Position numbers and translations under genes: made by a program. Of a stretch of 64,000 nucleotides of DNA, positions 45,641-57,823 are shown piece after piece (position 1 is the first letter of the stretch; every line of letters begins with the position of its first letter). Source of the stretch: Phorcus lineatus (lineage: Eukaryota > Mollusca > Gastropoda > Trochida > Trochidae); contig OV121081.1 of the NCBI GenBank assembly GCA_921293015.1, positions 67,659,022-67,723,021 of the forward strand, written 5' to 3'. Under the pieces are notes generated by a model, which had not been told where the DNA came from, searched no databases, and saw only the letters and a program-made list of their open reading frames with translations.

Positions 45641-47687
45641 GTAAAACATGAGCTTTGAAACAAAATTTCATTGATCATAGAAAGATCTTTGTTTGTCTTT
45701 TCATTACGTTCTGTTATTAGGGTATTGATCAACATTTCAACTCTTGTATTTCTGTATGGAATGCATTACCATTTGTTGGTCTTAATGTGGCATGGTTTGT
45801 ATTTATGATCTTTAAATTGTGTGTTATGATAATGGACATTCAAGTACAAGATTTCCTTCACTACCACAAGAAAGCGTGGACAATCTGTGAGATTCTCTTC
45901 CTCTAATAACTTCCTCTCCTGCAAGCTGCAAGCAGTTTTGAAAATATTGATTAGAAACATATTTTGCGTAATGACAGTTTTAGTGGTGCTTCAGGGCCTT
46001 TAAGATATATTTACTATTCCTGGAGGAGTTTAAGAAACTTTGACAGCCTTTCAGTCTTCATTTGTTAGCAATACTTCTCGTGAGCAATTGAGCTGAACAG
46101 CAATTTAACTTGAATAGGTCCATCTCTGAGTCCACTTCGATAAAACTGTGGTTGGTAACAGTACAGGCTTGTGAAGTAATGTTTTGTATACTCATTGTAG
46201 AGTGGGATATGACAGGTCCCATATGAGTGTAACATGTTATATTGCAGTCATAGCATATGATACAGCACATCAAGCATGTTATGGAGTATATCTAATGCAG
46301 GAAAACTACTTTTTGAACATTGTATCTCTTATATTGCTGTGCTAATGTGAAATATATCAATATTTGCATATGACATTCAGCAATACCAGCCTGGGAGGTA
46401 TATGTGATATTGCAACACAATCATAGAACACGGCAGATCTTCTGTGTGCTATTAGGCGTACAGATCAGCTGGTATCTATCCATCAACACGTGAATACAGT
46501 AACATACAGGATAAAGTCACCTCAACGCTTGAATAGTCTTGACTCTTTACAAACAGTTGGTGTCCCCATCCCCATTCAACTTGGTTTTTTTATACCTCCA
46601 ACAATGTGTCTCCGAGCCCTTACCACACAGTAGCTCTGTAGTGTCGTCTCTGTGTATGGAAGATAGGTGTTGATGTATATAAACTCTCCACGCAGGCAGG
46701 CCCATGTGTAACTGTTAGAGAGGGGAGGCACTCTATCAGATCTCAGGCGGAGACACAATATAAGTTTTGTAGACTGACAAGGGTTGTTTGTATACCATGT
46801 AAGTCAAGGTTGTGTATGGGCATGAGTGCCTGAATAGTATCCAGGTGGATGTTTATATTGAAGGTTTAAAGGATTGCATAGGTTCTGTTTAAAAGTTCCT
46901 GCGAGTTACCTGTAAGCCCAGAAGGACAGGCAAAAACAATATTTCATTGTCATTTATAACTTTTCATAATAGATCGACCATTTGTACACATTGTCCTGTC
47001 TATGACGTGATCCAACAATTTGATATAACGTCACATACAGGATACAGGATTCGGAGTTGAAATGTTGGTGCTTTTCAAAAGCTACGCATGAACATATGAA
47101 AAGTATAACACTGCTTATTTTATCTACGGGATAAGGATACAAAATTATAGAGAATACAAGGGTTAACTCTGTCAGTGTTCTATGGAAATACGCTTCCCAT
47201 TTCACAATGGGTTTGAATTCATGCAGCGTACAAAATACATTTTTGTATCAAAATACTTTTAATGTTTATTTCCGTTTAGTTGAGCAGTGTTTAACAAGAT
47301 TGACTATTGATTACGCCAGCCTTGATTAAGATGTAATAAATCCCCTGATGTATAGACAATCATATTGCTCAAGCATCCATCTATTTATTTATTCAGGGAA
47401 CCAGTGGAAGTTGATATGCTTTCCATCCAAACACACAAATATTGGTGTTCGATGCAAAATTTGTCAAGGGACAGCACTCTATGATCAATTTCCTCAGGGA
47501 GCCTTCATGTGTTGGTCTATTCAAGCTGTATTCATTAATTCAAGGATGGTATGTCAATCAGATATGCTGTAGACAAGTGCTCTGATCCTGTATGTGGTCA
47601 TCATGGCAAGCTAGCATTCATACAGCCTTTCCAGCCCACTGACATTCATCCCCTAGTCAGGGAAGCCTTGTGCGTCTCATCTCTTCT

Positions 47688-47702
47688 TCTTCTTCTTCTT
47701 CG
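47688..47702. repeat. (CTT)n microsatellite
   Basis: Five to six cttctt units in EXT1 intron 1. Confidence 0.75.
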
Positions 47703-47920
47703 TGCTTTTTGAACAGTCTCTTCACTAATTATCATTAATAATAGGATTAAAACTTATTATTTTTACGTTCAGGCTTTATGTGCACTATACTAATATGTTA
47801 GTTTGTAATTTATGAAGAGTTTATTATTATTGAAATATTGCATTTCAAACATTCATTTGTTCATGTTTATGTTTTACTTTTTTTTGGCCTGAGGAATGTA
47901 CTCCTGGTTTGTATAGCGAT

Positions 47921-47980
47921 CATTCATTCATCCATCGATCCATCCATCCATCCATTAATTCGTTAATTCATTCATTCATT
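47921..47980. repeat. (ATTC/ATCC)n simple repeat
   Basis: Runs of cattcatt and tccatcca with gradual transitions to ttaattcgttaattc, typical tetranucleotide drift. Confidence 0.8.
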
Positions 47981-50900
47981 TTCACTTTTCATTCATTCCC
48001 ACCTTCCATTCAATCTCATTCCCAAAAACCTCCCTCCTCTCTATTCACCAAACAACCCCTGCGTCCAACCATGCGGAACCAAGAGATTACGCAGGTCCCC
48101 CTCTATCCTATATCTACAGCCAGTATGATAGACCCACCTCCCTACTGTACTTGCAGGTCTAGGCACTCGGATGTATGCTGGAGATTTAGCATATTACTAG
48201 TTTAACCCTAAATCTGCAGTACACTTAGTCTAGATAATGGATCTATGCTTGGGATTTAACTATCAGTTTTGTCATATGTCTGTAGTGCACCCTTGTATGA
48301 ACTGTTTTGTCATTAAGGCATGTGGTTCTATTGAGGATATTTTGTTTTCTGAGTGTATTATCATTATATCACATTGACAACTATTTTACAACCAAGTGCT
48401 AGAATACCATACTTTCCAAACCATGGATAAGGGATTAATGATATCTTATTGGTAAATCAAAATATCCTGTATTTTGGGACGGAAATAATAGATTTCTCAA
48501 GTGTGTTTTGAGTATTTTGTTTATTATAATTTCTCCTAATACTTAATGGCTATCAAACAGAATATCTTTGTATATATTGTATCTCCAAAAGTGCTCTGTT
48601 TTAATTATGATTTTAATGAAAATCAATTTATAACATCAATTTATTGAAAATCAATCTATAACAAAAGTAAATGAAAATCAAGTAATAATTGTGAGATAAA
48701 ACCATGGATTTTGTCCAAATCAGAGATATTTACTGTTCAAAGTAGATGAAACTTTGTCATCGTGACTCTACCCATAAAAAAACATTTATGTGAGAAGTGA
48801 AGAGTCGATGAATGGTTACAGGCAAATCGTTTACAAGATTTCAGTCCACTATCAACTCATTTGTTTGAAAGCCTAAGTCTTTTTATGTGGAAAATAAAGT
48901 TTCACCAAGTCTTTAATGATAAAGGGCACTCTGCAAATAATAGGATCGGGTTTGATACAGGCATCCTGACCCATTCCCATGAAGGCCGAATTTCATTTAT
49001 GTGAACATGAGAAGGAAGGCAATGAATAAAGTTTCCATCTGTTATAAGGACCAGGTAATAATAGCGTGCACTTAGCGAGTTGGTCGCGCCGAGAGGTAAG
49101 TAGTTAGTGGGGACAGACAGGTAGATTTATTATTGGCTGCTCGTGTCGGGCGACGCATACCGCGGATACTCTGTGTTTGAATTATGCAATCTTGGGTCAG
49201 CCTTACTTTCGGTTACAGTTGTATAAGGTAGACTTGGTCTCTGATCTCTAAGATAAAAAAAGATTATAATGTTTATAAAGATTATGTTTTGAAAACTATG
49301 TTGGATGTAGAAAAATATTTCCAATTTAAATTAAACTATAGGAAAGGATATTCGGTTGAACAAAATCTAAGTCACTCTGAAAGTGACCTACTGTATAAAT
49401 TGTATCTGCGAGACTTTGTTTCAGTCCTCAAAACTATTCAAATAATTGCTTTATAAAGATGTTGGTAATGATATAATTTTAAACTAGCCTTTCTTCAGTT
49501 GCTATTGGATAGGTGGACTTCCTTTTAATCTCTTAATCTCTTAATCTCTTAAGCTAATTCTATCAAATGCAAGTTTCATTTAAAGGAAGGCTGACGTTCC
49601 TTTTAGAATCCTAAGTTCATATGTAGCTGTGGAATGATTTATAAAAATTGGGAGGTATTGTTGTAATTTGGAGGCTGCTCCTGGGTGAGGAAATGAAAGC
49701 TTCATCAGGAGGACATTCTGAAGCTATTACTTGTTTGTGTATTGTTGGCTTTGCTTTCATAGGCCTCAATTACTTCTGGACCTACGTCAGTACTGCTTGG
49801 ATTTTAGTCGCACACTTGTAGGCATTTCCCCATAGTATTTACACAAGCACTTGGAGACTCCAGAGAAATGCGTAGGTTTGTTTGTGTGTTTTATAAAAAA
49901 AGTGGACAATTAATTACACATGCTGTAAAGATGCCGGGCAGTTTGATCCAAACTTGGTTACAATCTCAGTCGTATATCGCTGATTGGAAAGTCATAATTG
50001 TGGGTTATTTGCAGGTGTCCTCTTTTTATTTTATGTGCATATCTTAATGTATGTCAATAGCTATTACAATTGCTTATGGTATAATGCAAGTCCTCCTTGC
50101 AACAGTTGTAACCAATGTCATATATCTTTCATATCGCACTAATAACTCTCTCTTTTCATGTTAACTTTATCAAATAATGTACATCCAAGAAACTAGTATA
50201 TATAGAACATATATCTTTTCATATCCATCGTGGTGCTAAACGATACTCACTCTTTTCGTGGTACCTTTTTTCAATAATGAATTTATTATTGTTATCCCTA
50301 AAAAAACCTAGCATGTCCAACATTGATTACCGTCCTTTTTGTTTATCCTACCAAAATGGTTCTTTAATAAAGTATTTACAAGATTGAATTATGTATCAGT
50401 ATGTCATGGGATAAACATGTTCTTGACCATAGGTAACATGATGTTCCCTTTAAGAAGGCATTTCCTATCCCACAATTTTTTTAGCAAAATCTATTAAGGG
50501 TGATTTTAAATGATTTTACAAAGATTCAGGCATTGTACAACCAGGGTAATTAGAAAGGAACTAATGAACCGATCTCCGATGCGTGTACTGATGTAAGGGG
50601 AAGATTTTCTTATATCAAGCACAGCAACTAATTATTGTTACTGTCAACTGCAAAAAAAAGCAAACTTGGCTGAGGAAATACTGGAACAATGTTTGATCAC
50701 AGAAAGGTTTTAGGTAATGGTTTATTGAAAGTACCAACTCCTCAATAATAATACTAAATATGAATCATGGCAATTTCTTTTGACGAAAGTAAGCATTAAA
50801 ACCTAGGAATGGATTCCTTAATAGAAACTGTAAGGATTAGAGTCATTTTGAAATGTTTATAACAGTCGATCCTTTATTTGAGTTTTCATTGTGTTCACCT

Positions 50901-53245
50901 TTAGACTTGAGATATTGCTTGAAACAAATTGCCTCATAAACCTGGAGAGATTAATGCCCAAGGGTGTGATAACGTTTGTTGCAAACAATAATGTATTTCA
51001 TATCTAAAGATTATGCAACAGTTCTTATCTTCTGGGATACAAAATCCTTAGGACAATGTTGATTTTATTACTAAAGAGTGTTTTATTGCAATTTTTTTTA
51101 GAATACATAAATAATTAATGAGAAAGAGATGGCAGGAAGTAGGTAAGTATTTTGACAAGACAGTCATATTTAACGAGTTTAAAATGCTGTCAGTGAAAGA
51201 ATGTCATACTTAACCCTCTCCCTGCTGTGTACTGATTTGAAGCAGCAGACAAACAGTGAGATCCAGGGACTTGTATATGTTGATTAACTGTTACTAGAGC
51301 TGATTTTATGAACTGACTACCAGTTGAATTCTTTTTAAAACTTGCTTGTTTTGAAGTCATTAGGAATGATAACCCTATGTCTACTGAAGTTAAAATACTT
51401 AGCTTTTTCGCCAAAAAAATAAATGTTATATGTTTGTACACAGGGCCTTAGGCCCCTAATACAGAAATAAAGAATTCGATTGAACTGAAACACTCAGACT
51501 GTCCCTGTTCAAATCTCTTTCATGATACCTTTGTTACCATTTTGCAAACGAATTATCATTCTGGTAACAAGATCTACCAGGATTTGTTGACCCTTACTGA
51601 AAAATTATATGTGCAGTTTACAACACTTAATCAATATGGAGATGAAGGCCAATGCTGTATCCAACCATCTTGTCAACTTCTGGGTTCTGTAAATTTGAAT
51701 GGCTTGGCACTCTTTAATTCTGCAGTCATCATTTCAGTAGTTCAACTTGATTGTAAGTATACCCAGCAGAATAAAGGTTAATAATAGATTAACCTCGTGA
51801 CATCAGACTTGATGCCACTGAATACTTGAAGAATCTGAATTGGACCAAACATAGCTCTGGGAAAGGAGAAGATTTAGACAAGATAATGAATATTGACAGA
51901 AGTGTTCCCGACCAAAACTACACACTCAGCTTTTAGAACGGTTTCGAGAACTTTGCCGCTGAAAAACTTTCATCCCAGGAAATGCTCGTTCCTTGTTCTT
52001 TGTTCGTTCTTTCTCCGTTCTTTGAGAAATAAGTGGAGACTGGCAGGAAAATAGAGTGGGATTTTTTTGTTATCCAAACAGAGTTTGAAATTACCACAGC
52101 GCTGGTTTGTTGCACCTCTCTCTCAAGACGCACCTGCCTCGATTCGTCAGGGCTTCGTTAACAGGCCCAAAGAATTGATTGGAAAAAAATTGTTCTTCTA
52201 AGAACTGAAATATACATGATTTTTTTATCCCTGAGTAGCCCAAGTTGGATGCCATGACGCCATTACTTCAACAGTGTACAGGTTTCCACTACAATTCCTG
52301 GATGATTAGTTTCATTCTTTGGTTTCATTGCTTCTCATGAACGAATCAGGGGGTGTATGTGTCCGACTTTGTTACAGGGGACTTTTTATGGTAATTCAAA
52401 TCTGTTGTTTAACAGGCAATTGAGGATCTTGTTTTTTGATTAAGGCGATGTAATCACATGAAAGCAAGTAAATTGTTTTTCATGCAAGCATTTAATTCTG
52501 TATGCCAGACTTTGTTCTTGTTTGATTATCAAGTCTTTTCTTTGAAGGAATTAAATTCATTATAAACATTCTTTTAGAACTTAAACTAGAATTTTTTTTA
52601 AAAATATCTCCAATTTTAAACAATCTTGAATATCAAAGGCCATTATCTGCTAGATATTTGACAGTGAGTAAACTTCCTTTCAAACCTTAAATTTCAAAAC
52701 ATAATTACCTGCAGTTCTTATCCTGTTAAAATGTCAAAAAGATTCTTAAAGGACAAATTGACGTAGTAGTTTATATTCCTACAAGACTAATAAGATGTCA
52801 AGGGGGGATTCAAAAGTTGATTGTCTTGAAGCTATTCCTGTAATTTATTTTGGAGGCTATAGCTTTTAAAAAGGTCAAAGTGTCCTATTTTTTTGGTAAT
52901 CCTTTGAAAGATGGACATGCCCATCATGTTATATATATCCTGACATCATAGTTGCAAAAAAGTATAATACATGTTTTTCCTTTTTAGTTCATGGTCATGT
53001 ATTACATTCAAATTACCCGACTATCAATTATTTATGAATCTTTAAATACAATTAATCATTTTAATCACAAAAACTCTTTTACTGTTAATTTCATTTTGAT
53101 CGTGATATGTACCACCCATATTGGCTATATGAAGCTATGCTAACTCAGCCCTGTATGTGCTGTCATAAAGATATCATCAAAATGTTTGACAAGCTCAATA
53201 TGCTGGATAATCCCCTCCATGACAAGACAAGAACAGGTCACAGGT

Positions 53246-53256
53246 CCCCCCCCCCC
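53246..53256. repeat. Poly(C) run
   Basis: Eleven consecutive C in an otherwise mixed sequence. It is a likely site of length polymorphism or sequencing error. Confidence 0.85.
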
Positions 53257-54054
53257 ATGCCTGGTGTCGCCTCTAATGCAATGTGTCATATTAGTTCTGC
53301 AGACAGATTCCCGTAACCATTGATCGATGATGCTCGTCCGTGTTTGACTCATCTTGCCAATATCCTACAGAGAACAAGCATTGTGCGTTTCAATTTCACA
53401 AAGCGAAGTGATATTGTCAATTTTTTCATTAAACCAGACTATACGAGTGAAATTTCAAATTTGAAACGGATCATTCAGTTCTGTTCATAAACAAATGACT
53501 CCTATTATGAATGAAATAGGTGGAAAATCTTTAGCTAGTGACATCATTTATTGAATACATAACATGTGGTGTGGCTTGAATACTCTATTTCTCCTCATTG
53601 TCAGTGGGATTTTATCATTGTCATGTTTAACAGGTGAGGAATGTTGAAGTGACTTCTGCCACATAAACTTACATTCTAGGTTAGCATTTTAAAGGATGTC
53701 TAGTTTTAAAAAGCAAAGAAAGTATTTTTAAAGGTTGTTTTAGAGTGACTGAATGTTCTTTTCTTCCTTATTGAAATTTTAAGTCAATAAATGCCTTTAG
53801 CAAGTTGGTAAAAACTTTTTCAGTAGTTAAAGTTAAGGATGCAAAATTGAAAAAAATAACTTTTTGTGGTTCAAATCTTTTTTAAAAAAGGAACAAGGTA
53901 AGGAAGTTTTTTATTCAACATGGGTTATCTTGTCTCAATTGTTTGCTACTTCCTGTTGTCATTGACCCTTTCCACTCACCAAGCTGCCTCAGATTTGGTC
54001 TTAACTTCCTTTCAAGGTGTCATCTACTTAAAGTGACACGCAGTATGTTTCTGG

Positions 54055-54345
54055 ATTTTTCATGTGGCCACTGTCCGGTTTTCGATCACAAATAACGATT
54101 TTATTATAACCTGTTTATTGTCACTATAGTGTTCTGATTAGGATCCTGATTTTCTGAACCAACCAATATTTTTTAACACGATATTAATTTTTTTAACACT
54201 ATATTATTTTTTAACACTACATTATTTTTTAACACTATATTATTTTTTTAACACTATATTATTTTTTAACACTATATTATTGTTTTAACACTATTTATGA
54301 AGTTTGACATACGTTAATCCAACAGCATACTCTGTGCCCCTTTAA
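54055..54345. repeat. Dispersed repeat (family B), copy 3 with internal expansion
   Basis: The flanks match the other family B copies (ctgtccggttttcgatcac, cctgtttattgtcactat, ttctgaaccaaccaatatt ... tttgacatacgttaatc, catactctgtgcccctttaa). Between them lies an inserted tandem array at 54168-54296. Confidence 0.65.
54168..54296. repeat. 17-18-bp tandem repeat inside family B copy 3
   Basis: The unit ttttttaacactatatta occurs about seven times with small changes (tacatt, tgtttt). The other two family B copies have only a single corresponding segment, so the array arose after insertion or in this sub-lineage. Confidence 0.8.
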
Positions 54346-55548
54346 AGTACCAGACGAGGGTCTAAAGAAGCATGAAACATTACACACCACGTGTCACATG
54401 TCCTGACACAACACAACCAGTCGCAGATGATTAGTTTGTTAGTGAGTGTGGTACCTGTCAGTCACCTACTAGGAATGGTGTTGCACTCGTTAATTCACCA
54501 GCTTAACTGATAATACTCATGAGCTGATTTAATTAATTGTTACAGCTGAAAGGCATAAATATAACAAATCTGTGACCAACTTTTTTCTGTGTAAGCGAAA
54601 CCTTCCTCCATAAGCTTGTATGTATGTAGCTAGCAGCACACAATCCAGTGGCGTATCCTCGAATCTTGAAGGTTAGGTTTCCTATAGAAATGGGGGCACT
54701 TTTGGTAAAAATTCCAAAAGGGGAAGTTCAAACCCCCATATCCTCCCTTTTGAATATTAAATGTGAACCACTCAGCGGACGCTCTTCTCCTTGCTCTTCA
54801 CCAGTTGCTACCCTCGTGCCATACTGATCAACGATCAGAGGTTTCTACCAGCTCATTTAATCTTCAAACATACTTCACTGACAATGAGGACGTCACCAAT
54901 TACAACGATCTTATCATTGTACATAATTCCTTTTTAAGAAGGATTGCATCAATTTTATCATCAAACTTTTCAATTATAATGAGCACTGTCCAGCAACCAT
55001 CTGTTTGTAATGACAACTTTGAGTCCAAATCAAGCAAAAACATTTCTATGTAATTACACAAGCAAAACTACTAATAGATTGCAGGATGTCGAGATTGTAG
55101 GATCTATCTGTCTTATAGAATAGATGAACAGATTAGAGCGGAATGTAAAGAGTCTCCATAAAGAGATATATCTGTAATCAATGAACTTGCCTCAACTTTT
55201 GGTAGTAGTGAATCCATAAAGGTTTTCTCTTTCTTTGTTCCGACAGTGAGGTGAGAGGTCTAGGAACCAACTGTCAGATGTTTAGATTCATCAAAATGAC
55301 TAATGAAGTGTATATAAGATTAATGAACACAGTGAGTGTATGTACTTGGTTCTTGGCTTTCCTTTTATACTTACAGAGATGAAAATAAAATTTGAACAAG
55401 GTTTTTCAGAGCAAATGCAGATTTCTCTGTTTACAGTTTGTCGCTGTACCTATGAATCTCATTGATTCCATGATCAAGGTTCATCTTGCCTGAAAGAGTC
55501 AATGACACTGTGACCCCTTATATGCGCTACAGGGGCCATGCACTAATA

Positions 55549-55698
55549 TAAGAATAATCAACAAGATGCGAATATTTACGGTTTATCTGTCCTGAGTGGA
55601 TTATTGTTATAAATTCCGAGCTTTAGCGAGGAATTTATCACAATAATTCACTCAGGACAGATAAACCATAATTCCGGGGTCCGAGTTGGTTATTCTTT
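55549..55698. mobile_element. Foldback MITE with nearly perfect 38-bp inner arms
   Basis: 55580-55617 (ggtttatctgtcctgagtgg onward) pairs with 55630-55667 with only two mismatches around a 12-nt loop. The pairing continues more weakly to the outer ends, where aagaataatcaac faces ttggttattctt. No coding capacity. Confidence 0.75.
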
Positions 55699-56123
55699 TT
55701 CTTACCCAAGATAAATCTAAGAATATTTACGGTACTTTTGGAAAATACCCTTGTGAAGGTGAGTTGCAAGTAAACTCTGTCATTGTATTCATGCGCGACG
55801 AACAACGATTATGTCATGGCGCAGTTAAATGTAGTCTCGGCAATTCATTACGTGTTTGTGGATCATGTATTAAGCAAGACAATCCTAAATGAACGCAATA
55901 GTAAAAATAAAACATTTTACGTTTCTTATCATTTGATACGAAATTAAAAACAACATTTGTTTTGATATCTCTTTGACACGGTTACGCTGGACTCACTGAA
56001 CGAATGAAAAGAAATAGTTCTGTCAGCCAATCAGATCTTGAGTTATTTTTAGAAAAACTGTAACTCCCGTGACAATTATGAAAACTTTAATACCCGGTAT
56101 ATTTGTGCCCGCTTGGGTAAGAA
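55699..56123. mobile_element. 425-bp non-autonomous element with perfect 12-bp terminal inverted repeats
   Basis: TTCTTACCCAAG at 55699-55710 is matched by CTTGGGTAAGAA at 56112-56123. It abuts the foldback element directly, and an internal gaatatttacggt (55722-55735 region) repeats a piece of the foldback left arm, so the two may be one nested or composite element. The 68-codon frame inside (55686-55892) starts outside the inverted repeat and looks accidental. Confidence 0.5.
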
Positions 56124-57600
56124 ACACCTATTTGCATCTTCTTCTCCAAAAACAAAAGGCCTAGAAAGCTGAAACCTTATGTAAAGATGACTTAGCTGAT
56201 GGGGATTCTGATTAATAGATTTAGAGACCCAGTGACCCCTAATACCTGCCGCAGGGGCTGCACCCTAAAACCTATATTTTGTCTTCTCCAGAAGCAGAAG
56301 CCTATATATCGAAATACTTTTGTACAGAGTTGAAAGCTGAAGAGGATCATATGGTTTTGTGATCCTGTGGCAGCTCCTAAGGTGATGCTGTGACCATTGA
56401 TAAAATAGATTCTAGATGAGCTTGATGATCTACATAACCAAGACTATTTATTAAAAAATGTTTCCTTTACTGTACTAAAAAATTATGCTTGCTCATTTGA
56501 AGAGTATCATCTGGAGTAAATGTTATATTTAACATGTCTTGCATGTTTGACAAATTCAACAGTGATGTCAAGCACCTGGAAATTGTCGACCTTTCAAGAA
56601 CCTTTCAGATTTATCTTCATTACATAAAAGCAGTTTCAATCATCAAAGATAAGCTGAATTATTTATCTCATTGACATTGAAGAAAATGTTAAATTGTATA
56701 GTGGAAAAGTCACTCTTGTGAAAATAAGTACTTTTTTTTTGCTGATTTGGCTAATCAGAAAATTAGAATCTCGACAAATCAACCATCAATGGACTCTGTT
56801 TGCTTGCATGGGGTATCGTTTGATTTTCAGCTGGTGTTGCTTTGCTTTGTTAGTCGACTCCCCTAAATAAATGATGCTGCAGGTAATTAAGAAGATTAAT
56901 CAATGACCAGAAATCCAGCACTAATGAGATACAGTCTGTTGAGACAAGGGTTGGGCAAGTGATCGTGTTGATTTTAGGAAAAAAACATAGATCAATCGTC
57001 TATTTCCGTAAAAAATTATATTCTATGATATATGTACATTCTTGGCATCGCAGATCAATGAAGATGTACTTGGAAAAGAAAAAATTAGTCTAACTGAACT
57101 AATCAAATATGAATCATTTCTTTTAAGTTGAAATGAGTTTTTCTAGACAGATACAAAGGTCCACGTGAAGTCCTTAAAGTGAATCTTTTAACTCTTTCAA
57201 GTGTGTGAAGTAAGTTTTCAAGTTTTAATCATGATGAAAATATTTTAAGATTAGAATATAGATCCAATTTCAGATATGCATATTGAATAAAAGGTATTGG
57301 ATTATTTGGAGATATTGACTTGAATACTAGCGAACAACTGGAAATACCTTAGGGCAATAAGAGATAAAAAATTACTTTGGTACTGTGTATTACAAAGTTG
57401 CCATTTTAAGGACAAAAGTAACATTGTAATATCTTTGACCATGCTATCTGTTATTTTAATCTAAATTTTTTTTGTTCTTTCTCCGGATTACCCAGACATA
57501 GGATTTTAAATCACTCTGTCAGGGAAATGCACTGGATCAGATCCTGCCAGGGGTTTGGCAACTTTGTCTGCAGTAGAGAACTGTTCTTCACGCAGTCAGG

Positions 57601-57776
57601 TTTGTGTGCAATGCTACACTGAGTTTCTGTGTAGTACCACCCAGCCGATGCTCGCAGTTTTCACCACGATGGTGTTGCGGGCTTTCTCCCTACCATAATA
57701 CTAGCAGCCACGATGTAAGTGAAATACTCTTGAAAGCGGCATTAAACCCGATATCACCTCACCTCACCTCAGGGAC
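57601..57776 (+). mobile_element. SINE fragment (family A)
   Basis: Blocks gtgcaatgctacactg, gtagtaccaccca, gctcgcagttttcacc, gatggtgttgcggg, gtgaaatactcttgaaagcgg and cattaaaccc follow the order seen at 4500-4680 and in the reverse complement of 9240-9445. It ends in a (cacctca)n tail. No tRNA head was recognised upstream. Confidence 0.7.
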
Positions 57777-57789
57777 AGTCACTGGATGT

Positions 57790-57823
57790 CCCAACAGCCG
57801 AACCACTTAGCCACTGGGCTTCA
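57790..57823 (-). repeat. tRNA-like A-box, SINE head remnant
   Basis: The minus strand of 57803-57813 reads TGGCTAAGTGG, matching the A-box consensus, preceded by gaagcccag. There is no B-box at tRNA distance, so a functional tRNA is excluded. Confidence 0.35.

Noticed and set aside
45104-45735. Overlapping minus-strand frames as genes
   Set aside because: Four frames in different phases, no domain, no splice logic; low stop density explains them.
55686-55892. 68-codon frame as a transposase
   Set aside because: It begins outside the terminal inverted repeat, is too short and has no catalytic motif.
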